NCBI RefSeq assembly: GCF_016859125.1
Contig: NZ_CP069338.1
Location: forward strand, 1,054,001 to 1,118,000
Source: Archangium violaceum
GTDB taxonomy: Bacteria > Myxococcota > Myxococcia > Myxococcales > Myxococcaceae
DNA length: 64,000 nucleotides
Direction of reading: 5' to 3'
Under the pieces are notes generated by a model, which saw only the letters and a program-made list of their open reading frames with translations, made no database searches and was not told where the DNA came from. The first letter of the stretch is position 1; each line of letters begins with the position of its first letter. Position numbers and translations under genes: made by a program. Positions 50,676-59,714 of the stretch are shown piece after piece.

Positions 50676-50694
50676 AGAGCAGTCGATAAATCCC
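50676..50694 (+). repeat. Left terminal inverted repeat of the IS
   Basis: AGAGCAGTCGATAAATCCC; it begins directly after the TGA stop that closes the beta-barrel fragment. Confidence 0.75.
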
Positions 50695-50890
50695 TCGCGG
50701 GAGCAGAGCGCGATCAGGAAGTGGAGGGGAGGGCGGAGGAAATCGCCCATCCCGAGGCGCGGAGTTGGAGGGGGGGGTTGTACAGGTGGGAAGCAGGCGA
50801 GAGCGGGATTCAACCACACAGCCCGGGGGCTCATCGCCTGGTTGGAGCCTGAGAGGCCCGGTCACACCACACGCGGCAGGGGGCTGGCCG

Positions 50891-52294
50891 TCAGAAGCCA
50901 GCAGGCAAGGCGGTGACCTGGTCCACCGGCACCGGACTGATGCCGCCACCGAGAGAGGCCGCGTTGCCTGGAGCCAGCTCGAGGAGGTGAGCCGGCTCGG
51001 CAAGCGCGCTCTGGCGCGCCAGCAGCGCATCCACCAGAGGCTGGCCGTGTGCGGCCAGGTTGTGCGCCAGGGCCACCAGCAAGGCGACACACTTCACCTT
51101 GTCCAGCCCCCGCACCGTCACCTGCGTCAGGCCATAGCGCCCCTTCACCTGCGCGTTGACGTTCTCCACCAGGCCGGCGCGGGCCTTGTACTGCTCCTTG
51201 GCCTCGTCGGTGCGCATGCGCTCACGCCACGCCTCTACCTCGGGGGAATGGTCCCCCTGCTGCCCGGCCTGGGCCATGCGCTCGGGCACCGAAATGAGCG
51301 CTTCAACCCCCTTGGCCGCGCACTGCTTCACGTCTGCGCACGTGGCATGGCCGCCATCGGCCAGCACGCGCTCGGGCACCTGGCCCGTGCGTTGCTCAAT
51401 CTGCTCCACCATGGGGCTCACGCTGCCCATGTCGCTGCCCTGGTTGGTGACTTCCACTCCCACAATCGTTCGCGGCCCTCCCAGCGCCTCCCCAGCCACC
51501 GCGAATTGCAGGTTGTAGGCGGGTCGGAAACCCCCATCGGCCATCTTCATCACCCGTGCATCCGCATCCGTGGAGGAGGCGCGCACCTTCTCCTTGTCCG
51601 CCCCCTTCTTCCTGGCCTGCTGTTGCTTTATCGCCTCCAGCGCCGCGTCCACCCGCGCCTGGTAGTCACGCGCCTTGGCCTCTCGTGTCGCCTGCTGCCC
51701 ACGCGTCAGCTCCGGGTCGTCCTTCTGCGCCAGCACCGCTTGCAAGTGCAGCTCGGCCTGCTCCTGGCACTCCCGCAGCGACTGCTCCCGCCGGAACGAA
51801 GGCGCCGAGGCACTGGCCCTCACCCGCGTGCCGTCCTGCGCCACCTGCTCCAAACTCACCAGCCCCTGCTGCAACAGCACCGAGAGCACGTCGGTAAACA
51901 CCTGCTGCAACACCTCCAGGTGCTCCACCCGGAACTGGCTCAGCTTGTCGTGGCTCACCTTCACTCCACCGGCCAGCCACTGGTACGCCCTGTCCTCCTC
52001 GCACCGGCGCGCCAGCTCCGTCGCCGTCCCCACTCCCTGCTGAATCCCGTACACCCACAGCGCCAACAGCAACCGGGGACTTGTCACCGGGCGTCCCGCA
52101 TGTCCCTCCACCGCCTTGGCCCCGGCCAGAAAGCCTCTCAGGTCCAACGCCTCCACCGCCGCCGCCACTACCCGCACCGGGTGCTCCGGCTCCACCAACT
52201 GCTCCGGCATCTGCTTGAACAGCCAGCCTTGCGACCTGTCCGGCTCTTTCGTCCGGACTCTTCCCTCTGCTGCCCGCGCTTTCTTCTGGCTCAC
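50891..52294 (-). CDS. IS1182-family transposase
   Basis: A 467-residue intact DDE transposase. The N-terminal region WLFKQMPEQLVEPEHPVRVV, then RPVTSPRLLLALWVYGIQQG and the CEEDRAYQWLAGG segment are typical of IS1182 (IS5-related) enzymes. The DDE core includes VAQDGTRVRASASAPSF (first D), VLADGGHATCADVKQ (second D) and KARAGLVENVNAQVKGRYGL (E). A helical insertion of about 65 residues (ELHLQAVLAQKDDPELTRGQ onward) separates the first two, as in the family. No frameshift is seen, so the element may be active. Confidence 0.9.
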   Translation of the reverse strand: MSQKKARAAEGRVRTKEPDRSQGWLFKQMPEQLVEPEHPVRVVAAAVEALDLRGFLAGAKAVEGHAGRPVTSPRLLLALWVYGIQQGVGTATELARRCEEDRAYQWLAGGVKVSHDKLSQFRVEHLEVLQQVFTDVLSVLLQQGLVSLEQVAQDGTRVRASASAPSFRREQSLRECQEQAELHLQAVLAQKDDPELTRGQQATREAKARDYQARVDAALEAIKQQQARKKGADKEKVRASSTDADARVMKMADGGFRPAYNLQFAVAGEALGGPRTIVGVEVTNQGSDMGSVSPMVEQIEQRTGQVPERVLADGGHATCADVKQCAAKGVEALISVPERMAQAGQQGDHSPEVEAWRERMRTDEAKEQYKARAGLVENVNAQVKGRYGLTQVTVRGLDKVKCVALLVALAHNLAAHGQPLVDALLARQSALAEPAHLLELAPGNAASLGGGISPVPVDQVTALPAGF

Positions 52295-52393
52295 TCCCCC
52301 TGCCTACTTCACATGGTACCTCTTGCACCCGAACCCCAGGGGTGGGGCTTTGCCTTCCCCACCCACCTTTGGATCACCCAGCTTTCACTTCCT

Positions 52394-52412
52394 GGGATTT
52401 ATCGAGCGCTCT
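52394..52412 (-). repeat. Right terminal inverted repeat of the IS
   Basis: Reads AGAGCGCTCGATAAATCCC on the minus strand, matching 17 of 19 bases of the left end; TGA follows at 52413-52415. On the minus strand both ends continue with a similar AGGAAGTG, offset by about 20 bp. Confidence 0.75.
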
Positions 52413-52509
52413 TGAGCCCGACGCGGAAAAAACACGGGCGAACGACCAGGCGGAATTCCCCGCTCCGTATTCCTGGCAGTCATCGAGCCAAGGAAAGCAG
52501 GAGTCCTGA

Positions 52510-52897
52510 TGCGCGCGGTGCCCGAGCCCCCGGGCGAGCGCTGCCCCAAGGGGGGTACCTGTCCCGGGCGGGGCTGGATGATGGCAACGACGTGCTCGAG
52601 ACCTCGGAGGTGACGAAGGAGATGCCGTTCTGCATCTCCTCCTCGCTCCGGAGCGTGGGAGGCTCCATCCGCATCGTGAACAACGCCTACCTGGAGACCC
52701 AGAGGGACGTACGGGACAACGCGAAGCTGAGCACCTTCGAGCTCGACCGCCTGACACGGGTGGGCCAGAGCTTCACGGTGGAGAACAACCCGCTCCTGCC
52801 CACCTGTCTCGTGAATGCCAGGGCGGCGCCGTTCATCGGCACGCACGTCCAGGTGACCATCGCCGGCAACGACGATACGGCGGCCTGCGGCGGGTAG
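52510..52897 (+). pseudogene. C-terminal remnant of a receptor L-domain (leucine-rich) surface protein
   Basis: The frame carries SSLRSVGGSIRIVNNAYLET, LTRVGQSFTVENNPLLPTCL and VTIAGNDDTAACGG before a TAG stop. The ladder of I/V-x-N-N and the closing C...C are typical of the receptor L-domain/ECM33-like repeats found in many myxobacterial lipoproteins. No start codon, signal peptide or earlier repeats are present; upstream DNA (about 52416-52510) is unrelated and then the insertion sequence begins. I take it as the surviving 3' end of a longer gene. Confidence 0.6.
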
Positions 52898-52931
52898 TCC
52901 GCCAGGCATCAAGCTCCGCGCGGGCCACGGC

Positions 52932-53765
52932 TCACGGCGTGTAGAGCTCGGTCGTGGCGGTGAGGTCCCAGTCTCCAGTTCCCCCCGTCACCAGCACCTG
53001 GCCCGAGGGCAGCACCGTGACCGACTGCCCCTTGCGAGGGGAAGACATCGAACCGGCGGAGGTCCAGGTGCCCGTGGCGGGGTCATACAGCTCCGCCGAC
53101 GCGAGCGCGCAGCAGTCGCTGTAGCCCCCCGCGACCAACACCTTCCCCGAAGGCAGCACCGTGGTCGAGTGCGACAGGCGAGCGGTGTTCAGGCTCCCGG
53201 TGGCCGTCCAGGTGCCCGTGACGGGGTCGTACAACTCCGCCGTCGCGAGCGCGCCACGGCCATTGTCTCCCCCCACCACCAGCACCTTCCCCGAAGGCAA
53301 CAGTGTCGCACCAGGCGCGTACCGCGGCTCGAGCAGGTCACCCGTCACCGACCACGTGCCCGTGGAGGCGTCGTACAGCTCCGCCGAGCGCAAGGGGCTG
53401 TGCCTGGTGGCGACTCCTCCCGCCACCAGCACCTTTCCCGAGGGCAGTGCCACCGCCCCGAAGAAGAGTCGGGCCTCGCGCATGCTGCCCGTGGGTGCCC
53501 AGGTGTCCGTGAAGGGCTGATAGCGCTCAGCCGTGGCGAGCGAGAAATACTCGCTCTCGCCGTTCGCCTCTTTCCTACCGTCGCCGCCCATCACCAGCAC
53601 TTCCCCCGAAGGCAGCGGCACCGCCGCATGATGGGCGCGAGCGTAGGCCATGCTCGCACCCGGAGACCAGGTTCACTCCTCGCCGCTGGCCCACGCCATG
53701 CTGGCGCACCACAGGGAGGAGCACACCAGCAGGAAGCCCCAAGACCTTCTCGGATTCCAATCCAT
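52932..53765 (-). pseudogene. Kelch-repeat protein with in-frame stop codon
   Basis: Read from ATG 53765 (GGAGGGA upstream), the frame encodes a signal peptide (MDWNPRRSWGFLLVCSSLWC, ending MAWASGEE), then TGA at 53675-53673, then continues in the same frame with TWSPGASMAYARAHHAAVPL. Five kelch blades of about 46 residues follow, each with LPSG(K/E/Q)VLVxGG and AELYDPxTGTW. The stop therefore separates the signal from the beta-propeller. An ATG at 53651 could allow translation of the propeller but without export. Most likely a pseudogene; the alternative is a sequencing error (TGG to TGA). Confidence 0.75.
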
Positions 53766-53866
53766 CGTTCGTCCCTCCTCGAAATCACCCACGAATCCGC
53801 CCGATGCGGTGCGGACTCCGGGTTGAATGGGAGGGACGCGATGTTTTTTTGAACCGATTTTCCTCC

Positions 53867-56455
53867 TCACCTGACCATGCAGGCGGAGCCGTTCAGGGTG
53901 AACAGCTCCGGGTTGGGATTCGGCCCCGTCGCGGGAGCTCCGACGAAGCCGAAGGAAACCTCTCCGCCAGGCGGGATGAGGGCATTCCATGGCAGGTTGC
54001 TCGCGCTGACCGTGGCGCCGGACTGACTGGCGTTCACGCTCCACGCACGGGTGACGGTCTGTCCGCCCAGGAATGACCAACGCAGGGTCCAGCCGTCGAT
54101 GGCACTGGCGCCAGTGTTGCGGAGGGTGACCTGGACGTTGAAGCCATCACGCCAATCGTCCTGCTTGACGTAACCGACCTGACACGAGGAGGCGGGAGCG
54201 GCCGCCCCGTCACCCTGACCGGCGAGGAACGCGGCGATCCAGGCCAGGGGGGCGTTCCAATTGATGGTCAACTCGTTCGTGGCATAGGACTCGATGTCGT
54301 CGATGTAGCAGAACTGGGCCACACAACCCGTCAGCTTCTGCTGGGCGATCGGATCCTGGATGTACGAGTTCGGACCGCCCGACAGGGAGCCCCGAGGCGG
54401 GTGGGGCAGCGCCGGGTTGAGCTGGTGCGCATACCACCGGCTGTGCTGGTTCTGGGAGCTCACCTCCCCGTAACCGGTGACATAGGAGATGTTCAGGGCG
54501 TTGCGGCCCAGGATGTAGTCCATGCCCTGCGCCACGCCGTCGGCGAAGCGCTTCTCGCCGGAGATGTCGTGCGCGGTCGCCATGACGATCATGTTGTTGA
54601 GGACCTGGCTGGTGGAGCCCCACGCATACATGTTGTCGGCGGGCGCGTAGGGCAGCCCATACGGATGAGCATCGAGCGTGTTCAGGTACTTCGTTGCGCC
54701 CTCCACGACGGACAGCCGCACCGCGGCGCGGTCCGGCAGGTTGCTCGGCACCATCGCCAGGTCCATGCGGGCCAGCGCGGCGACATCCCGCCAGGTGATG
54801 CCCTGCTCGGTCCAGATGTCAGCGGTATGCAGCGGCGAGCCCAGCACGAAGTCACGGAACGGTGCCTCCCCGGTGGTCAGGAAGAGCTCCGCGGCGGCCC
54901 AGTAGAACTCGTCCCTGACATCGGAGTCCTCGTACGCGCCGCCACCGACACCGTCGGACGGGCTGGCGTAGATCGCCGGGTGGGCGAGCGCCGCGGCCCA
55001 CGCCGCCCGCGCCGCCGTCAGACACCTCTGCGCGAAGGCCGGGTCGTACGGAGCGAACAGGCGCGCCGCCTGCGCGGCGGTCGCGGCGAGGTTGAGCGTC
55101 GCCGCCGTCGACGGCGGGTGCAGCTCGCGCCTCTTGGGATCCAGGTGGGGCAGGAGCGGCAGGCCGGTCCATGAGTCGTCGTGCACCTTGTGGTGGACCA
55201 TGCCGGCCAGCGGCTTGCCAGCGGGCACCTGCATGCGGAGCAGGAACTCCATCTCCCAGCGCGCCTCATCGAGGATGTCTGGCACGCCGTTTCCACTTTC
55301 CGGGATGGCGAGCTGCCCGTCCGTGAACGGCCGCGAGGCCCGGGCGTATCGGGTCCGCTCGAAGGCATTCATGAGCTGGAAGACGGAGATTCCGCCGTTG
55401 ACCACGTACTTCCCATGGTCGCCCGCGTCGTACCAGCCACTGGACACATCCAGCGTGTAATCACAGACGCCCGGCTGACACGGCACGGCCGTGTCCCCCA
55501 TGTTCGGCGCGACCCCGACGTGACCGGCGGGACGGGCGTACCCCGGCCTCAGGCTCTCGAGGATTTCAATGCCGCTGCGCTGCGGATAGTAGAACTTCAA
55601 TGCGTCGTCGCGCAGCGAACCGTAGAGATTGTCACCGAGGTCGAACGGACGGCTGGTCTCACCGTCGGCGACCAGGGTGTAGCCGGTCCCGGCCACGACG
55701 TACCCGCTGAAGTCGATGGAGTGGACGTTCTGGCCGGAGCTGACGTCCACGCCACGAGGCGTGCTCAGACCGCTCGCCACCACCGTGCCGGAGCCGTTGA
55801 CGAGCTGCCACGGCAGCGCGGTCGTGGCCTCGGTGACGACCGTCGCGTTCTTCGGACCGTGGGTGAGATAGCCCACCTGGTTGACCCGTACCCGGGGACC
55901 GGTGTCCGGCTCGTAGACATCAGGCGGGGCGCCCCCCTGCAGGGACACGTTGTCGACACAGAAGCGCCACGGCGTGGCACTGCCGCCCATCTGGAAGACA
56001 ACCTGCGCGTTGGGCAGGCTCACCGGCGAGGTGAAGGTATAGGTGTACGTATTGGCCTCCGCGGTCAGCTGCGGATAGGCGGCCAGGTACTGCGTCCACG
56101 GGTCGACGGGGAGTTGGATCAGCGCCCTGCCAGGGAAGTCGGACGTCGCGGTCGCCACGAAGCTGTACCGGTACGTCTCGCCCGCGACGAGCGAAACGTT
56201 GTCCTGGCCGATGATCACGTCCCAGGGGTTCAGGGTTCCCCCCGGGATGTCGGCGCAGAGCTCGCCGCCGCTCGAATCGAGAGTGATGTTGCTGGTGCCC
56301 CACCAGGGAGCATGGCCGGAGTCGAAGGTTCCGTTGACGATCTGCTCGGGCGGCTGGGCCTGGGCTGGGGTCGAAACCCACGTCAGCGAGGCGGCGGCGA
56401 GCGCCAGCATGACGACCGGCACGCCGAAGAGAGAGACGCGAATGGGAGGCTTCAT
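53867..56455 (-). CDS. Secreted GH9 endoglucanase with CBM4-like and CBM2 domains
   Basis: An 862-residue modular cellulase: signal peptide (1-33), CBM4/9-like domain (about 38-178), CelD-type Ig-like domain (about 187-275), GH9 catalytic domain (about 280-745) and a C-terminal CBM2 (about 757-862, [20 protein letters not shown]). GH9 catalysis is supported by [11 protein letters not shown] (D343, D346), the H-x-R-W region HSRWYAHQ and [12 protein letters not shown] with acid E728. It hydrolyses internal beta-1,4-glucan bonds of cellulose outside the cell. ATG 56455 was chosen for the signal peptide and GAAGGAG upstream. It is divergent from an AA10 gene, its natural partner. Confidence 0.93.
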   Translation of the reverse strand: MKPPIRVSLFGVPVVMLALAAASLTWVSTPAQAQPPEQIVNGTFDSGHAPWWGTSNITLDSSGGELCADIPGGTLNPWDVIIGQDNVSLVAGETYRYSFVATATSDFPGRALIQLPVDPWTQYLAAYPQLTAEANTYTYTFTSPVSLPNAQVVFQMGGSATPWRFCVDNVSLQGGAPPDVYEPDTGPRVRVNQVGYLTHGPKNATVVTEATTALPWQLVNGSGTVVASGLSTPRGVDVSSGQNVHSIDFSGYVVAGTGYTLVADGETSRPFDLGDNLYGSLRDDALKFYYPQRSGIEILESLRPGYARPAGHVGVAPNMGDTAVPCQPGVCDYTLDVSSGWYDAGDHGKYVVNGGISVFQLMNAFERTRYARASRPFTDGQLAIPESGNGVPDILDEARWEMEFLLRMQVPAGKPLAGMVHHKVHDDSWTGLPLLPHLDPKRRELHPPSTAATLNLAATAAQAARLFAPYDPAFAQRCLTAARAAWAAALAHPAIYASPSDGVGGGAYEDSDVRDEFYWAAAELFLTTGEAPFRDFVLGSPLHTADIWTEQGITWRDVAALARMDLAMVPSNLPDRAAVRLSVVEGATKYLNTLDAHPYGLPYAPADNMYAWGSTSQVLNNMIVMATAHDISGEKRFADGVAQGMDYILGRNALNISYVTGYGEVSSQNQHSRWYAHQLNPALPHPPRGSLSGGPNSYIQDPIAQQKLTGCVAQFCYIDDIESYATNELTINWNAPLAWIAAFLAGQGDGAAAPASSCQVGYVKQDDWRDGFNVQVTLRNTGASAIDGWTLRWSFLGGQTVTRAWSVNASQSGATVSASNLPWNALIPPGGEVSFGFVGAPATGPNPNPELFTLNGSACMVR

Positions 56456-56531
56456 CTCGAGGGCTCCTTCAGGCAGTACATCGAAATTGAATTTTTTTAC
56501 CGACTTCACGGATTTACTCGATTCTCGCGGC

Positions 56532-56550
56532 TTGACCTCTCATATGTCAA
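56532..56550. promoter_or_regulatory. Dyad TTGAC-N9-GTCAA upstream of the GH9 gene
   Basis: TTGAC (56532-56536) and GTCAA (56546-56550) are exact complements 9 bp apart, 77 bp before the GH9 start. The spacing gives a 19-bp dyad, a common size for operators. Confidence 0.4.
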
Positions 56551-56735
56551 TACACGCATGACCCTCAATGGAGAGCGACACATCTGCTATAGCGAATCGC
56601 ACAGTTCCCGCGGCGCCTGGCTCTTGAGGCATGTCGGGATCAAAAGATCGTTTGACCTGAATTCATTCTTAATCAATCATGGCGACCAGCGCCTCGCCCG
56701 AGAGTCCGAGCCAGCGGTGGCGCGTTCAAGGCATT

Positions 56736-56758
56736 GTGACAACGGAAGAACATGTCAC
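56736..56758. promoter_or_regulatory. Dyad GTGACA-N11-TGTCAC upstream of the AA10 gene
   Basis: GTGACA (56736-56741) and TGTCAC (56753-56758) are exact complements with an 11-bp centre, 47 bp before the AA10 start. The half-site shares TGAC/GTCA with the dyad near the GH9 start, so one regulator may bind both. Confidence 0.4.
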
Positions 56759-56805
56759 CGCCATGAAACAGCACTTTGCTCGATCGTAATCCAAGGGAGA
56801 AAACC

Positions 56806-57492
56806 ATGCTGGCGAAGAATGGAAAGACATGGCTGTCTCTATCCCTGGCACTGGGAGCCGCTTCGGTTGCACATGGCCATGGACTGATCCAGGACCCACC
56901 GTCGCGCAACTGGTTCTGTGGAGCGCACACCAAGCCGGATGAGGTGGGCAGGCCCGGTGAATACGCGGAGTGCGCCGACGCCTTCCGCGATGACTTCTCC
57001 GGCGGCTATCAGTTCATGAGCGTGCTCACCCACACCCAGGGACGGGCCGTGGTCAGCCCCCTGCCGTCGAACGTCTGCGGCTTCGGCAGCGAGACCTGGC
57101 GCGGCGGCGCCACCCCCTGGGACAAGTCCATCAACTGGCCGACGAGCACCATCAGCGCCGGTCCCCAGACCATTACCTGGAACATCTCCTGGGGGCCGCA
57201 CTACGACGATACCGAGGAATTCCGCTACTGGATCACCAAGCCCGGCTTCGTCTATCAGGTCGGCAAGCCCCTGACCTGGGACGACTTCGAGGAAGAAGCG
57301 TTCTGCGTCCTCAAGTACGATGACCGCAACCCCAACGGCAATCCAGCGGTCACTCCGGACAAGGCCAACGCGCTCTTCCACACCACGTGCAACATCCCGC
57401 AGCGGCAGGGGCGCCACGTCATTTATGCCGAGTGGGGACGCAACTACTTCACGTACGAGCGCTTCCACGGCTGCATCGACGTGGTGTTCTGA
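56806..57492 (+). CDS. AA10 lytic polysaccharide monooxygenase
   Basis: A 228-residue copper enzyme. The signal peptide ends at AHG, leaving H25 (HGLIQDPPSRNWFC) as the N-terminal histidine of the copper brace; the second is H132 (ISWGPHYDDTEEFRYWIT), and F220 is the likely axial aromatic. AA10 enzymes cleave crystalline cellulose or chitin by oxidation. The cellulase next to it argues for cellulose. No carbohydrate-binding module is attached. ATG 56806 has AAGGGAG upstream. A strong hairpin separates it from the convergent RraA-like gene. Confidence 0.93.
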   Translation: MLAKNGKTWLSLSLALGAASVAHGHGLIQDPPSRNWFCGAHTKPDEVGRPGEYAECADAFRDDFSGGYQFMSVLTHTQGRAVVSPLPSNVCGFGSETWRGGATPWDKSINWPTSTISAGPQTITWNISWGPHYDDTEEFRYWITKPGFVYQVGKPLTWDDFEEEAFCVLKYDDRNPNGNPAVTPDKANALFHTTCNIPQRQGRHVIYAEWGRNYFTYERFHGCIDVVF

Positions 57493-57506
57493 CAACACGG
57501 TAGGAA

Positions 57507-57533
57507 GCCCGACCGCTCACGGGGCGGTCGGGC
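57507..57533. terminator. Bidirectional terminator between AA10 and RraA-like genes
   Basis: GCCCGACCGC (57507-57516) and GCGGTCGGGC (57524-57533) form a perfect 10-bp stem with a 7-nt loop, between two converging genes with stops at 57492 and 57540. There is only a weak T-run on the plus side (CCTGTCCT). Confidence 0.65.
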
Positions 57534-57539
57534 CTGTCC

Positions 57540-57962
57540 TCAGCTCAACGCCTTCTCCGACGTGACGATGCCGTCCGCGTCCGCGTAGAGGTAATGACCG
57601 GGCCGGAAGGTGACCCCCGCGAAGCGCACCTCCACCTCGCGCTGGCCCTCATTGCGCTTGCCGCTCTTGAGCGGATGCGTGCCCAGGGCCTTGATCCCGA
57701 TGGCGGTGCGGCCCACCTCCTCGGCGTCGCGGATGCAGCCATTCACCACCACGCCCGCCCAGCCATTCTTCTGCGCGAGCGCCGCCAGTTGGTCACCCAC
57801 CAGCGCGCAGCGGCGGCTGCCTCCGCCGTCCACCACCAGCACCCGGCCCTGTCCGGGCTCCTCCAGCGCCTTGCGCACGAGGGAGTTGTCCTCGGGCGCA
57901 CGCACCGTGCTGATGGGGCCGGAGAAGGAGCGGCGGCCGCCGTAGTCGAGGAAAAGGTCCAT
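57540..57962 (-). CDS. RraA-like protein lacking the usual N-terminus
   Basis: A 140-residue protein of the RraA/HMG-aldolase family: LDYGGRRSFSGPISTVRAPE, VLVVDGGGSRRCALVGDQLA, NGCIRDAEEVGRTAIGIKAL and the late PGHYLYADADGIVTS. Family proteins start about 20-25 residues earlier with a T-x-D-x-C/D-A-x segment that is absent here; ATG 57962 with AGGAG upstream gives MDLFLDYGG. The frame continues upstream to 58013, but the added residues do not match the family. RraA binds RNase E, and other members are 4-hydroxy-4-methyl-2-oxoglutarate aldolases. Activity is uncertain because of the shortened end. Confidence 0.75.
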   Translation of the reverse strand: MDLFLDYGGRRSFSGPISTVRAPEDNSLVRKALEEPGQGRVLVVDGGGSRRCALVGDQLAALAQKNGWAGVVVNGCIRDAEEVGRTAIGIKALGTHPLKSGKRNEGQREVEVRFAGVTFRPGHYLYADADGIVTSEKALS

Positions 57963-58021
57963 GGACTCGCTCCTGTTCGACGTGAACGTACCAGACGCAA
58001 GCGAGCCCCCCACCCGGGGAA

Positions 58022-58795
58022 CTACATGAGGCCGGCGGTGATGCCACCATCCGACACATACACGCCGCCGGTGCTGTAGCTGCTGTCGTCGCTGGCGAGG
58101 AAGAGATACATCCGGGCGATCTCCTCGTTGGTCCCGTAGCGCTTCATGGGGACGCGCGCCGAGATGGTGTTCTTCATCTGCTCCTCGGCGCCGGGGGAGA
58201 GGCGCCGGTGGGTGGACGCCATCATGTCGTTGTCGATGACGCCCGGGCTCACCGCGTTCACCCGGATGTGGAACGGGGCGCCGTCATGCGCCAGCGCGCG
58301 CGCCATCCCCACCACCGCGTGCTTGCTGGTGGTGTACGCGGAGTGCGTTGGAAATCCGGCGATCCCCACGATGGACGAGGTGAGGATGATGCTCCCGCCC
58401 CCGCGCTTCTGGAGCTCCGGGAAGGCGTATTTGACGGACAGCCACGTGCCGCGCACGTTGGTGGCGATCACCTGGTCGAAGTCCTCCACGGTGTGCTCGA
58501 GGATGTGCTTGTAGGGCCCCTCGGTGCCCGCGTTACTCACCAGCACGTCGATGCCACCGTAGCGATCCACCGCATGCCGCACATAGCGCTGGGTGTCCTC
58601 CACCTTCGACACGTCCGCCACCGTGTAGCTGATGTTCTCGTGGTTGATGTCCTGCATCGTCTTGCGCAGCTTCTCCTCGCTGCGGCCCACGATGAGCACC
58701 CGGGCACCCTCCTCCACGAACAGCTTCGCCGTCGCGGCCCCGATACCGCCGCCCCCGCCGGTGATGATGGCGACCTTCTTGTCCAGCTTCTTCAT
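58022..58795 (-). CDS. Short-chain dehydrogenase/reductase
   Basis: A 257-residue classical SDR: TGGGGGIG for the NAD(P) site, VSNAG, catalytic serine in ILTSSIVGIAGFP, and YTTSKHA with Tyr and Lys; VNAVSPGVIDNDMM is the conserved substrate loop. It starts MKKLDKKVAIITGGGGGIGA. The enzyme would oxidise or reduce a hydroxyl/keto substrate that cannot be named. It runs in the same direction as the RraA-like gene with 59 bp between them. The ATG at 58795 is preceded by GGGAAGGG. Confidence 0.88.
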   Translation of the reverse strand: MKKLDKKVAIITGGGGGIGAATAKLFVEEGARVLIVGRSEEKLRKTMQDINHENISYTVADVSKVEDTQRYVRHAVDRYGGIDVLVSNAGTEGPYKHILEHTVEDFDQVIATNVRGTWLSVKYAFPELQKRGGGSIILTSSIVGIAGFPTHSAYTTSKHAVVGMARALAHDGAPFHIRVNAVSPGVIDNDMMASTHRRLSPGAEEQMKNTISARVPMKRYGTNEEIARMYLFLASDDSSYSTGGVYVSDGGITAGLM

Positions 58796-59015
58796 GATGG
58801 CCCTTCCCTTTGTGTACGACCCGGGACCCCCCCGGTGAGAATGATTGTCGGGAAGAAAACTGTTTCCAGGCAAGCCCCGAGGGCGCGAGCGGCGAGGGAA
58901 ACGGAGTCGAGCATGTCGAGTCTCTCGAACGTTTCGAACCATTTCATGCCAGTTCCACCGCAAAGACAGTCGCTGTACATCTTCCTCATCGACTTCGGAC
59001 CCCAGGAGCAATCCC

Positions 59016-59714
59016 ATGCTGAATGCCACCGGTGGACACGGCGACGCCCACGGCCCTTGCCACTTCATCCACGTCAAACCCGACAACGTCACGGACCTTT
59101 CGCACGGCTTTCTCACCCGTGAGCTCGCCCCCGGCGTCTTCGAGAAGAAGCGCGACGGGCGCCGCCTGAGCCCCACTCGCGTCTTCAGCGAGAAGCTGAC
59201 GCTGCGCAAGGGCTCGCGGACCCTCCTGCTCGAGCGCGACGAGTTCCATTCATCCGAGGGCGACCTGATCATCTACCTGCCCGAGGAGAAGGTGATGATG
59301 GCGGTCGACCTGCTCGCGCCGGATTGGGTACCGCTGCTGGACTTCGACATCACGGGAAACATGTTCGCCTACCTCGGCGCCTTCGACCGGCTGCTCGCCT
59401 ATGACTTCGAGACCTTCATCTCGGGACACACGGCCGACATCGCGCGCCGCGAGGATGTCGAGCGCACCAAGGCCTACGCGTTCGATGTCTATGAAACCGT
59501 CAAGCGCATCCATGGTGAGCTCAACGTCGCCGAGCTGCTGGAGCGCGACCGGGACAACGAGCAGGCGGGCATCAAGCTGCTGATCGATGAGGTCACGGCC
59601 AGGGCAACCGAAGAGGTGAAGAGCCGCTGGCTGAACGGCCCGATGCGGGGCGTCGACCTGTGGACCGAGAGCCACTGCCGCGCCATGTTGCTCTACGTGC
59701 GGTGGAGTGATTGA
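59016..59714 (+). CDS. Metallo-beta-lactamase-fold protein lacking the HxHxDH motif
   Basis: A 232-residue protein. From about 50 it matches the second half of the metallo-beta-lactamase fold: SPTRVFSEKLTLRKGSRTLL, RDEFHSSEGDLIIYLPEEKV with H78, VMMAVDLL with D98, and FISGHTADIAR with H138. The first half, including the metal motif HxHxDH, is missing: the N-terminus (MLNATGGHGDAHGPCHFIHV) has histidines but not the motif. So either the gene lost its 5' end or this is a non-canonical protein. ATG 59016 has AGGAG upstream. It is divergent from the SDR. Confidence 0.65.
   Translation: MLNATGGHGDAHGPCHFIHVKPDNVTDLSHGFLTRELAPGVFEKKRDGRRLSPTRVFSEKLTLRKGSRTLLLERDEFHSSEGDLIIYLPEEKVMMAVDLLAPDWVPLLDFDITGNMFAYLGAFDRLLAYDFETFISGHTADIARREDVERTKAYAFDVYETVKRIHGELNVAELLERDRDNEQAGIKLLIDEVTARATEEVKSRWLNGPMRGVDLWTESHCRAMLLYVRWSD

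Larger units (their letters stand above)
50676..52412 (-). mobile_element. IS1182-type insertion sequence
   Basis: The element is about 1737 bp. The left end AGAGCAGTCGATAAATCCC (50676-50694) and the complement of the right end, AGAGCGCTCGATAAATCCC (52412-52394), are 19-bp terminal inverted repeats with two mismatches. The bases TGA flank both sides (50673-50675 and 52413-52415), a possible 3-bp target duplication. It carries one intact transposase gene on the minus strand and appears recent. The left side has a longer non-coding stretch (about 195 bp) than the right (about 100 bp). Confidence 0.8.
56456..56805. other. 350-bp divergent promoter region of the GH9/AA10 pair
   Basis: No gene is present. 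The DNA is clearly more A/T-rich than its surroundings (for example ATTGAATTTTTTT at about 56487 and TTCATTCTTAATCAATCATG near 56665), which fits two promoters. Two dyads stand out and are listed separately. I found no convincing sigma-54 site. The region probably carries shared regulation for cellulose degradation. Confidence 0.6.

Noticed and set aside
53673-53675. TGA in the kelch gene read as selenocysteine
   Set aside because: No selenoprotein motif or stem-loop typical of a SECIS element is near and kelch proteins do not use selenocysteine.
56615-56640. Possible sigma-54 promoter (CTGGCTCTTGAGGCATG) before the AA10 gene
   Set aside because: The required GG-N10-GC spacing is not met.
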